Source of the DNA: Bacteroidota bacterium | GTDB taxonomy: Bacteria > Bacteroidota > Bacteroidia > Chitinophagales > Chitinophagaceae | DNA: 6,563 nt | Assembly: GCA_023386395.1 (NCBI GenBank) | Contig: JAEWJV010000551.1 | Span: 1-6,563 of the forward strand | Reading direction: 5' to 3' | Shown: piece by piece, positions 1-4,826 of the stretch | Numbering within the stretch: the stretch's first letter is position 1 | Layout: each line of letters opens with the position of its first letter | The notes under the pieces: model-generated | Seen by the model: only the letters and a program-made list of their open reading frames with translations | What the model was told of the DNA's origin: nothing | The model's database searches: none | Position numbers and translations under genes: made by a program

Positions 1-315
1 GGAATATGCTTCGGAATGCCTGAACTCACATTCGGCAAAAGTTGCGCCCAGCCCGTTAATTTCAGGTTTTGGAAAATGATGGTACAGGTTTCCCCAGAAC
101 GATTTCACTGCTACTTCCACCTGTGCAATAGCAAGCAGGCTGTTTTTTATAGCATTTTGCTCTGCCGGCGTTAAATGGGCATGAAAGTCCTGAACATCGG
201 CGGTAAAATCAATTTCTGAATGAACCCAGAAAGATTTATTTATGGCAGTAGTAAATTGAAGTACTTCAGGGTATTCAAATGGTTTGTATTGGATTCTCTT
301 ATCAAATAGGCCCAT
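1..315 (-). CDS. nrdB: Ribonucleoside-diphosphate reductase small (beta) subunit, N-terminal part, class Id-like
   Basis: The gene starts at ATG 315-313 and runs off the left edge, so 105 codons are visible of a protein usually about 320-370 residues long. It opens MGLFDKRIQYKPF and contains the ferritin-like helices of R2 proteins. With its NrdA partner, NrdB makes the radical that drives reduction of ribonucleotides to deoxyribonucleotides in the cytoplasm. Visible metal-site residues are E67 (in AQVEVAVKSFWGN), E97 and H100 (in ECEFRHSEAY). A tyrosine, Y104, sits where the radical Tyr of class Ia/Ib lies. A lysine follows one helix turn after the first ligand (K71). E67, K71, E97, H100 and Y104 coincide with what I remember of the Flavobacterium johnsoniae subclass Id enzyme, which uses dimanganese and does not oxidise Tyr104. 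There is no N-terminal ATP-cone. nrdA is probably downstream, outside the window. A cobalamin riboswitch precedes the gene. Family assignment is very secure; the subclass is inference. Confidence 0.95.
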   Translation of the reverse strand, partial: MGLFDKRIQYKPFEYPEVLQFTTAINKSFWVHSEIDFTADVQDFHAHLTPAEQNAIKNSLLAIAQVEVAVKSFWGNLYHHFPKPEINGLGATFAECEFRHSEAYS

Positions 316-535
316 AGTTATTTATTTTTAAACGAATACTGTTCTTACAGCGTAATGCCGTTATGAACAGAAGAAAATTGTTTTTACTTAATGCTGGCAA
401 TCCCGGCCGCCCCATTTTTTAAAACCACCTTAATAAAGAGGAAAGAAAGCTGACAAACACAGGGTGATTCAGACAGTGAACCCTGTTAGTGTAAAATCAG
501 ATCCCACCTTTCCTCCGAAGGCATGATTGCTTATG
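316..535 (-). promoter_or_regulatory. nrdB leader / expression platform of the cobalamin riboswitch
   Basis: These 220 nt between the aptamer and the nrdB ATG hold no credible gene. Three foldable elements are visible on the minus strand. A small CCTT/AAGG hairpin follows P1 (about 521-507) with a Shine-Dalgarno-like GGAGGA in its loop. A hairpin with arms ACAGGGT/ACCCTGT (486-480 with 465-459) is followed by a pyrimidine-rich tract (about 450-433). A two-part hairpin with arms CTGTTC/GAACAG (370-365 with 344-339) ends 23 nt before the start codon. The middle one is the best candidate for a terminator, but its downstream tract is interrupted by C residues, so control could be translational instead. 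Immediately before the ATG the leader is A/T-rich with no clear Shine-Dalgarno, as is usual in Bacteroidota. Confidence 0.55.
459..486 (-). terminator. Possible riboswitch-controlled terminator hairpin in the nrdB leader
   Basis: On the minus strand the arms ACAGGGT (486-480) and ACCCTGT (465-459) pair perfectly over 7 bp. An inner TTCA/TGAA pairing could extend the stem with a bulge. Downstream comes GTTTGTCAGC and then a T/C-rich run, not a clean U tract, so intrinsic termination is plausible but not proven. It lies 50 nt after the B12 aptamer and 144 nt before nrdB. Confidence 0.4.
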
Positions 536-710
536 ATATTCTGGCAGGTCTTCTGACTTGCTCCATTGTTTATAGCCTTCCCGTTATAATTACAGTGACA
601 TTTAATATAAACAATTTTCACAGAGCTCACAGCTACGGGATAGTTTTCGATTTTCACGAAATTCCCTTTTAATAACGTGCCCGCACTAATTGCGGGGTTA
701 ACCAAAACAT
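536..710 (-). ncRNA. Cobalamin (adenosylcobalamin-type) riboswitch aptamer upstream of nrdB
   Basis: Read on the minus strand, the conserved blocks of the cobalamin riboswitch appear in the correct order. They are a P2-type hairpin CCCGCA/TGCGGG (696-691 with 685-680), AAAAGGGAAT (670-661), GTGAAAATC (657-649), CCCGTAGCTGTGA (639-627), GTCACTG (599-593), GGGAAGGC (582-575) and the B12 box AGTCAGAAGACCTGCC (558-543). A closing P1 helix can be drawn between 710-702 (ATGTTTTGG) and 544-536 (CCAGAATAT) with two G-U pairs. Such aptamers bind a cobalamin and normally switch the downstream gene off. The next gene in this direction is nrdB, 220 nt further on. The only open frame through this stretch matches nothing and has riboswitch blocks inside it, so it is not a gene. 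Lengths of the variable arms were judged by eye. Confidence 0.93.
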
Positions 711-878
711 GCATGTAAAGTAATAACCCAAAATAAAAATGCGGGGAATTGTTATGCACCTTTTGTTGAAAACAAAATATTGGTTTTCTTTTCCGGGGGA
801 TGGGAAGATGACAGATATATATGTTCAGCAGTTCACCTTTGAGTATGGATTATTGAGCATTGATTAAATAAACATTTG
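711..878. other. Intergenic stretch between ruvC end and riboswitch; presumed nrdB promoter
   Basis: No gene is seen in these 168 bases. Transcription of the riboswitch must start here or within the convergent tail of ruvC. A weak -7-like TACTTTAC (722-715, minus strand) lies just before P1, but no matching TTTG sits 19 bp upstream, so I do not call a promoter. A 7-bp palindrome TTTTGTT/AACAAAA with a 3-nt loop lies at about 761-777. No convincing terminator for ruvC is visible. Confidence 0.4.
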
Positions 879-1448
879 TTACTGATTATTGATAAACCTG
901 CCCGGGTTATTTGCAATAAATTCTTTCCAGCCTTTAAATGATTTTTGCCGGGCTGAAATAATGGTTCCTGATGCATAATGATGGCAAAGCGCCACGGCCA
1001 GTGCATCGGTTGCATCAAAAAAATGCGGTTCTTCTTCCAGCTTTATTATTTGCTGCAGCATTTTATACACCTGTTCTTTGGTTGAATTGCCATTGCCGGT
1101 AATGGATTGCTTTATTTTTTTAGGAGAGTATTCTGTTACGGGCAGTGCGGCCTGCATGGCTGCTGCAATGGCTACGCCCTGTGCCCGGCCAAGTTTAAGC
1201 ATACTTTGAACGTTCTTGCCATAAAACGGAGCTTCTATGGCAAACATATTAGGGTTATAGTTTTTTATAAGTTCACTTACTTTTGAAAAAATAATCTCGA
1301 GTTTTTGATAAGTGTCTTTTTGTGCAGTAAGTTTTAAAACGTCCATGTGCAGCAGTTTTATTTCATTGCCTTTTACAGATAAAACTGCGTAGCCCATGAT
1401 AACCGTGCCGGGATCAATTCCGAGAATTATTTTTGAAGCGCTATTCAT
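879..1448 (-). CDS. ruvC: Holliday junction resolvase RuvC (crossover junction endodeoxyribonuclease)
   Basis: This 189-residue protein is close to the usual RuvC length of about 170-190. RuvC is a dimeric RNase H-fold nuclease that cuts Holliday junctions symmetrically during recombinational repair, working with the RuvAB branch-migration motor. All four catalytic acids are in place: D12 in GIDPGT, E72 in AIEAPFYGKN, and D145 and D148 in DATDALAVALCHH. F75, three residues after E72, matches the aromatic residue that helps open the junction. The LGRAQGVAIAAA segment and the SPKKIKQSITGNG loop are also typical. The start is ATG 1448-1446, with family homology beginning within a few residues. 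ruvA and ruvB are not in the window, which is common in Bacteroidota. The gene is divergent from the membrane-protein operon with a 38-bp gap, so the two promoters must be packed together or overlap the coding ends. Confidence 0.96.
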   Translation of the reverse strand: MNSASKIILGIDPGTVIMGYAVLSVKGNEIKLLHMDVLKLTAQKDTYQKLEIIFSKVSELIKNYNPNMFAIEAPFYGKNVQSMLKLGRAQGVAIAAAMQAALPVTEYSPKKIKQSITGNGNSTKEQVYKMLQQIIKLEEEPHFFDATDALAVALCHHYASGTIISARQKSFKGWKEFIANNPGRFINNQ

Positions 1449-1486
1449 TGAAACGTGAAAGTACTATTTGTACATTATTAAACTTC
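1449..1486. promoter_or_regulatory. Divergent promoter region between ruvC and the flippase-like gene
   Basis: Only 38 bp separate the two ATG codons. On the plus strand TACTATTTG (1462-1470) is near the Bacteroidota -7 element, with one extra spacer base. On the minus strand TACTTTCA (1463-1456) is another near match, and the two candidates overlap almost completely. No good -33 TTTG was found at the right distance for either. If both are real, the two genes compete for the same DNA. Confidence 0.35.
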
Positions 1487-2515
1487 ATGCAAAAAAAACA
1501 TCTTGCAAGGCAATTAAAGATTTTATTGAATTATGTTTTAGGGCCGTTACTTTTTATTGTGCTGGTTTATATCATTTACAAAAAGGTAGAAACGCAGCCT
1601 GATCTTCCGCAGAAATTAGAGGTACTTAAGAGCTCTTTTTCTTCAAAAAACATATGGAAAATCGCTGGCCTGTTTCTATTGCTTTGTTTAAACTGGAGCA
1701 TTGAAGCGCGTAAATGGCAGCTATTAATGCGCCCGGTGGAGAAAGTGAATTTCATAACTGCAATTAAAGCTATTTTATCAGGGCTGGCATTGTCGTTGTT
1801 TCTGCCAAATGGTTTTGGTGAATATCCCGCCCGTGCCTTATATATGAAGGAAGGAAACCGTTTGCGTTCTGTTGCTTTAAATGTGGCGGGCAGTATGGCG
1901 CAGCTTATTGTTACGCTCGTTGTGGGCACAACATCTTTAATTTATTTGAAAACCTTTGCCTGGGCAAAATCTGAGCCACTGGAAGGTTTATCGGTTTTGT
2001 GGCTTAATGGCATTATTTCAATGATCATTTTAGGCACATTAATATTGCTGATTACTTATTTCAGGCTATCGTGGCTAACGCGGCTTGCCGAAAAAATACC
2101 TTTCATGTTGCGCTACAAATATTTAATTGAAAATGTAGAAGCATTTCATTGGAAAGAGTTAACAAGAATTTTAGGTTTATCCTTCATTCGTTTCATTGTT
2201 TTTGCTGTTCAGTATATGGTGGTGCTGCATTTATTTAAGGTGAATATTGATGCGGTTGATGCTTTTTGCACAACCAGCGTTTTATTTTTATTCCTGGCTA
2301 TCTTGCCAACTATTCCATTCGCTGATGTTGGTATAAGAGGACAGGCCGGTACGCAATTGTTTGGACTGATAACACCCGATGCATTTGGCGTTATCGCAAC
2401 TATAGCAGTAATTTGGTTTATAAACCTTATAATGCCATCGGCAGCCGGCAGTTTGTTTTTGCTGGGTATAAAGCTTTTTAAAAAAGGCGATAAACAAAAC
2501 AACAAGCAATCGTGA
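1487..2515 (+). CDS. Lysylphosphatidylglycerol synthase TM-region / flippase-like integral membrane protein
   Basis: The 342-residue protein is strongly hydrophobic, with about eight membrane segments (roughly residues 13-31, 57-73, 88-108, 128-148, 168-190, 225-248, 255-275 and 290-330) and a basic tail. It fits the LPG_synthase_TM (MprF N-terminal/UPF0104-like) family. Hallmarks are the LFLPNGFGEYPAR segment around residues 106-118 and the late TIPFADVGIRGQAG loop, matching the family pattern of P-x-G-x-GE-x-x-R and P-x-x-x-G-x-x-G. There is no soluble aminoacyl-transferase domain, so it should be a stand-alone flippase-like protein; the lipid or glycolipid substrate cannot be read from sequence. 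I chose ATG 1487. A longer frame from TTG 1433 adds 18 residues, reaches into the ruvC start and removes the intergenic gap, so it is unlikely. The stop overlaps the next gene by 4 nt (GTGA), so the two are probably coupled. Confidence 0.85.
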   Translation: MQKKHLARQLKILLNYVLGPLLFIVLVYIIYKKVETQPDLPQKLEVLKSSFSSKNIWKIAGLFLLLCLNWSIEARKWQLLMRPVEKVNFITAIKAILSGLALSLFLPNGFGEYPARALYMKEGNRLRSVALNVAGSMAQLIVTLVVGTTSLIYLKTFAWAKSEPLEGLSVLWLNGIISMIILGTLILLITYFRLSWLTRLAEKIPFMLRYKYLIENVEAFHWKELTRILGLSFIRFIVFAVQYMVVLHLFKVNIDAVDAFCTTSVLFLFLAILPTIPFADVGIRGQAGTQLFGLITPDAFGVIATIAVIWFINLIMPSAAGSLFLLGIKLFKKGDKQNNKQS

Positions 2516-3309
2516 TAAGAAAACTCCTGGTATGTTTTTTTTGTTTGATAATATGCTTAAGGCTTTCAGCCGATGACGATGAATTTTGCGGCATACGCAA
2601 TACGGCTTTCAAAGCAGGTGAAAGCATAACCTTTACTGTTTACTATTCTGTGATAGGCATATACATAAATGCAGGCACAGCCAATTTTTCAACCACGCTT
2701 GAAAAATTAAATAATACACCTGTTTATCATGCGGTGGGTACAGGTACTTCCAACTCGCGGTATGACTGGATATTTAAAGTGCGGGACCGCTATGAAACTT
2801 TTTTTGATACGACTTATTTGCTGCCTTTGAAATTTATCCGCAATGTGGATGAAGGCGGTTATAGAAAAACAGAGAATATAACTTTCAACAGGAAAGCTAA
2901 TACGGCTACTTCAACCAAGGGAACTTATACTGTTCCCAATTGCATACAGGATGTTTTAAGCGCCGTTTATTATGCACGCAATATTAATTTCAGCCGGTAT
3001 AAAATTGATGATAAAATTCCCTTCAGCATGTTTTTAGATAACCAGGTATATAACCTTTACATCCGATACCTCGGCAAAGAGGTTGTAAAAACACGCTATG
3101 GAAAATTCAATGCCATTAAATTCAGCCCGCTGCTTGTAAAAGGAACCATATTTGAAGGCGGCGAAAAAATGACGGTATGGGTTAGCGATGACGCCAATCA
3201 TATTCCCCTGCGTATTGAAAGCCCTATAACCGTTGGCAGCATTAAAGTAGATATGATGCAATACCGCAATCTCCGTTATCCTTTATCATCTAAGATAAGT
3301 GTGCGATAA
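2512..3309 (+). CDS. DUF3108 domain-containing secreted protein
   Basis: The 265-residue protein begins at GTG 2512, inside the GTGA overlap with the upstream gene. The next in-frame methionine is far downstream, and the GTG start gives a proper signal peptide: MIRK, a hydrophobic core through residue 18, and a likely signal peptidase I site after LSA (residue 20). No lipobox is evident. The mature part is beta-rich, with features I associate with the DUF3108 family: the early F-K-A-GE-x-I-x-F-x-V-x-Y pattern (residues 34-45), the central PNCIQDVLSAVYYAR segment, and a C-terminal W-V-S-D-D-x-x-H-I-P-L-R-I-E strand pair. It is predicted to sit in the periplasm or outer envelope; the molecular role of this family is not established. 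Co-translation with a flippase-like membrane protein suggests a shared envelope function, which is inference. Confidence 0.85.
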   Translation: MIRKLLVCFFCLIICLRLSADDDEFCGIRNTAFKAGESITFTVYYSVIGIYINAGTANFSTTLEKLNNTPVYHAVGTGTSNSRYDWIFKVRDRYETFFDTTYLLPLKFIRNVDEGGYRKTENITFNRKANTATSTKGTYTVPNCIQDVLSAVYYARNINFSRYKIDDKIPFSMFLDNQVYNLYIRYLGKEVVKTRYGKFNAIKFSPLLVKGTIFEGGEKMTVWVSDDANHIPLRIESPITVGSIKVDMMQYRNLRYPLSSKISVR

Positions 3310-3311
3310 GA

Positions 3312-3341
3312 GCTAATAGCTATCCGCTGACAGCTATTAGC
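3312..3341. terminator. Perfect inverted repeat between convergent genes, possible bidirectional terminator
   Basis: GCTAATAGCT (3312-3321) and AGCTATTAGC (3332-3341) pair over 10 bp around a 10-nt loop. They occupy most of the 42-bp gap between the stop codons of the DUF3108 gene and asd. Neither side has a real U tract, so it may stop RNA polymerase weakly or act mainly as a 3'-end stabilising stem for both messages. Confidence 0.55.
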
Positions 3342-3351
3342 CTCGCTATAT

Positions 3352-4344
3352 TTACAGCAATCCCTTTCCTGACAAATATTCTGCAATCTGCACAGCATTG
3401 GTAGCAGCGCCTTTACGCAGGTTATCGCTCACAATCCAGAGGTTTAAAGTGTTAGGCTGTGTATCATCCCTTCTTATTCTTCCTACAAATACTTCATCCT
3501 TTTCATGTGCCCATAAAGGCATTGGATAAACCTGCGCCGCCAAATCATCCTGTACCACAACACCCGGCGCTTCACTTAATATTTTCTTTACTTCTTCAAT
3601 ATCGAAATCGCTGTTAAATTCAACGTTTACACTTTCACTGTGGCCGCCAACAACCGGTATGCGCACCGTGGTGGCCGTAACCATAATGCTATCATCACGC
3701 ATAATTTTTCTTGTTTCATTCACCATCTTCATTTCTTCTTTGGTATAGCCGTTGTCAAGAAACACATCTATCTGCGGAATAACATTTAAATCAATTGGAT
3801 ATTTATATGCCATTGGCCCGTCTGTTACACTTTTACGTTCATTGTACAATTGGTCAACCGCCTTTTTACCGGTGCCGGTAACACTTTGATAAGTACTTAC
3901 AACAATTCTTTTAATACCATATCTTTTATGCAGCGGATTTAAAGCCACTACCATTTGAATGGTAGAACAATTAGGGTTGGCAATAATTTTATCTTCAGCA
4001 GTTAATGCATCTGCGTTCAGTTCAGGTACAACTAATTTTTTTGTTGGGTCCATGCGCCATGCACTGGAGTTATCAATCACCGTAATACCGGCTGCTGCAA
4101 ACTTAGGCGCCAGTTCAAGCGAGGTACTGCCACCCGCAGAAAATATAGCTACGTTTGGTTTGGCGGCAATAGCATCTTCATAAGAAATCACCTTGTATTT
4201 CTTTCCTTTAAATTCAACTTCCTTACCAATGGAACGTTCACTTGCCACGGGAAATAATTCTGTTACAGGAAAATTTCTTTCTGCTAACACCTGTAACATT
4301 TTTGAGCCAACCAGGCCGGTTGCGCCAACTACTGCAACTTTCAT
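3352..4344 (-). CDS. asd: Aspartate-semialdehyde dehydrogenase
   Basis: The 330-residue protein is full length. It catalyses NADPH-dependent reduction of aspartyl phosphate to aspartate semialdehyde, the branch point to lysine/diaminopimelate, methionine, threonine and isoleucine. The N-terminal Rossmann motif is GATGLVG (residues 7-13), followed by the nucleotide-phosphate loop ASERS (34-38). The active-site cysteine is C126 in NPNCSTIQM. Q153 (in TYQSVTGTG), substrate-binding R228 (TVRIPV) and the catalytic H235 (GGHSESV) are all present. The C-terminus DNLRKGAATNAVQIAE is the usual NADP-pocket signature. The start is ATG 4344-4342, with homology from residue 2. It is a single gene, convergent with the DUF3108 gene. 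Its roughly 300-nt leader carries a promoter, a short peptide rich in aspartate-family residues and a terminator, so it is probably controlled by attenuation. Confidence 0.97.
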   Translation of the reverse strand: MKVAVVGATGLVGSKMLQVLAERNFPVTELFPVASERSIGKEVEFKGKKYKVISYEDAIAAKPNVAIFSAGGSTSLELAPKFAAAGITVIDNSSAWRMDPTKKLVVPELNADALTAEDKIIANPNCSTIQMVVALNPLHKRYGIKRIVVSTYQSVTGTGKKAVDQLYNERKSVTDGPMAYKYPIDLNVIPQIDVFLDNGYTKEEMKMVNETRKIMRDDSIMVTATTVRIPVVGGHSESVNVEFNSDFDIEEVKKILSEAPGVVVQDDLAAQVYPMPLWAHEKDEVFVGRIRRDDTQPNTLNLWIVSDNLRKGAATNAVQIAEYLSGKGLL

Positions 4345-4457
4345 TTTGTGATGGTTTTGTTTTTATGTTTTATTTGATGAGCTGCAGTGCAGGCATTGAA
4401 CTTAGTTGTGTCACTCCCTTGTACAGCATGAATTCTGTTCATCAAAGCATCATTAAC

Positions 4458-4486
4458 AAAAAAGCCTTCCGTTTTTGGAAGGCTTT
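4458..4486 (-). terminator. Intrinsic terminator in the asd leader (attenuator stem)
   Basis: AAAGCCTTCC (4486-4477) and GGAAGGCTTT (4470-4461) form a perfect 10-bp stem with a 6-nt AAAAAC loop. It runs straight into an uninterrupted U tract on the minus strand (TTTTTT ending at 4458, then GTT). It stands 113 nt before the asd ATG and faces the same way. On the plus strand the following tract is broken and no gene precedes it, so minus-strand use is favoured. Confidence 0.85.
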
Positions 4487-4514
4487 CTGTTTTATCTTCA
4501 TTAAGCATACAACA

Positions 4515-4586
4515 TCATGCACCTTCCTTGTTATAGAATGTCTTTATGCACTTTGTATGTTTCTTAATCATTTTCATCTGAATCAT
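4515..4586 (-). CDS. Putative asd leader peptide rich in Lys, Met, Ile and Thr
   Basis: This is a 23-codon ORF from ATG 4586-4584 to TGA 4517-4515. It begins MIQMKMIKKH and ends NKEGA. Lysine occurs six times (5, 8, 9, 12, 15, 20), methionine three (1, 4, 6), isoleucine three (2, 7, 14) and threonine twice (11, 16), so 14 of 23 residues are end products of the pathway that Asd serves. It lies inside the mRNA leader, just before the terminator, as attenuation leader peptides do. The peptide itself probably has no function beyond reporting charged-tRNA supply. AT-rich DNA by chance encodes many Lys and Ile codons, so composition alone is not proof; the overlapping RNA pairings are the stronger argument. 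No Shine-Dalgarno is visible. Starting may depend on the preceding tiny ORF, whose stop overlaps this ATG as TAATG. Confidence 0.55.
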   Translation of the reverse strand: MIQMKMIKKHTKCIKTFYNKEGA

Positions 4587-4648
4587 TATGTTTTTACAAT
4601 TGCCAGATGGAATGCTATAATAAATATTCTTAATCTATAGCATTTCAT
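4586..4648 (-). CDS. Possible 20-codon upstream ORF at the 5' end of the asd mRNA
   Basis: ATG 4648-4646 begins only about 9 nt after the end of the -7 promoter element, so the message would be nearly leaderless. The frame reads MKCYRLRIF and continues to TAA at 4588-4586, which overlaps the ATG of the Lys-rich leader ORF (TAATG). This would allow termination-reinitiation coupling. Composition is hydrophobic and not enriched for pathway amino acids. It may be fortuitous. Confidence 0.3.
   Translation of the reverse strand: MKCYRLRIFIIAFHLAIVKT
4611..4644 (-). repeat. Inverted repeat forming a 5'-end hairpin in the asd leader
   Basis: AATGCTATA (4644-4636) pairs perfectly over 9 bp with TATAGCATT (4619-4611) around a 16-nt AT-rich loop. 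It lies within the first 40 or so nucleotides of the predicted transcript and inside the first tiny ORF. It could stabilise the 5' end or limit entry of ribosomes. Confidence 0.5.
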
Positions 4649-4656
4649 TTGCTGCG

Positions 4657-4688
4657 CGAAAGTAATGTGTTAAACAAATATGCCAAAA
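4657..4688 (-). promoter_or_regulatory. Bacteroidota-type promoter for the asd transcript
   Basis: On the minus strand a -33 element TTTTG (4688-4684) and a -7 element TACTTTCG (4664-4657, one mismatch to TAnnTTTG) are separated by exactly 19 bp, the preferred spacing for the primary sigma factor of this phylum. Transcription should begin near 4650. No comparable promoter lies between the terminator and the asd start, which supports the terminator being part of the asd leader. Confidence 0.65.
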
Positions 4689-4826
4689 TATTTTTTGAAT
4701 AAAATAATCAATGCTCAGGTATTTCATCTGCTAATGAACATTCCATTGAGTGTTTCAAATGATCAATAACCAACATTCAATTTTAAAGAACAACCCAATC
4801 CCAATTACTAATTCCCAATTCCATCT
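4689..4826. other. Non-coding gap between the M13 peptidase stop and the asd promoter
   Basis: I see no gene or clear terminator in these 138 bases. Just after the peptidase stop the minus strand carries a short direct repeat of AATTGGGA. Transcripts of the peptidase gene may therefore read through into the asd leader and end at the terminator near 4460. Confidence 0.4.

Larger units (their letters stand above)
4345..4664 (-). promoter_or_regulatory. Putative ribosome-mediated transcription attenuator upstream of asd
   Basis: From promoter to asd the transcript leader is about 305 nt. It holds a 23-codon leader ORF (4586-4515) followed 28 nt later by an intrinsic terminator. Alternative pairings are visible. 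Segments 1:2 are CATACAA (4559-4553) with TTGTATG (4512-4506), plus GTGCAT (4551-4546) with GTGCAT (4522-4517, two G-U pairs). Segments 2:3 are GGAAGG (4527-4522) with CCTTCC (4482-4477), the antiterminator. Segments 3:4 are the terminator hairpin. Segment 1 lies in codons 10-14 of the leader ORF. GGAAGG lies five bases upstream of its stop, within the footprint of a terminating ribosome. Stalling at Lys/Thr codons would free segment 2 and allow readthrough into asd. The architecture is seen in sequence; the mechanism is inference from trp/thr attenuation. Confidence 0.62.

Noticed and set aside
302..415. A 37-codon ATG frame in the nrdB leader, ending inside nrdB out of frame
   Set aside because: Considered as a regulatory upstream ORF overlapping the nrdB start, but its composition is unremarkable and the riboswitch already accounts for regulation.
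469..759. A 96-codon open frame on the minus strand
   Set aside because: Its whole length coincides with the cobalamin aptamer and its 3' flank. The conserved RNA blocks explain the sequence, and the translation resembles no protein family.
833..1018. A 61-codon open frame on the minus strand
   Set aside because: It lies mostly inside ruvC in another frame. ruvC has all catalytic residues and is clearly the real gene.
1433..1486. TTG start giving 18 extra residues to the flippase-like protein
   Set aside because: It would overlap the ruvC start and add a polar, basic tail not typical of the family. ATG 1487 leaves a normal N-terminus before the first membrane segment.
4458..4486. Terminator as the ordinary 3' terminator of the M13 peptidase gene
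   Set aside because: It lies 340 nt past that stop, and a well-spaced promoter (4688-4657) lies between them. No good promoter follows it before asd. It may still end peptidase readthrough, but attenuation fits better.
4242..4640. A 132-codon open frame on the plus strand
   Set aside because: It is antisense to the asd start and leader, includes the terminator hairpin, and its translation looks like random low-complexity hydrophobic sequence.
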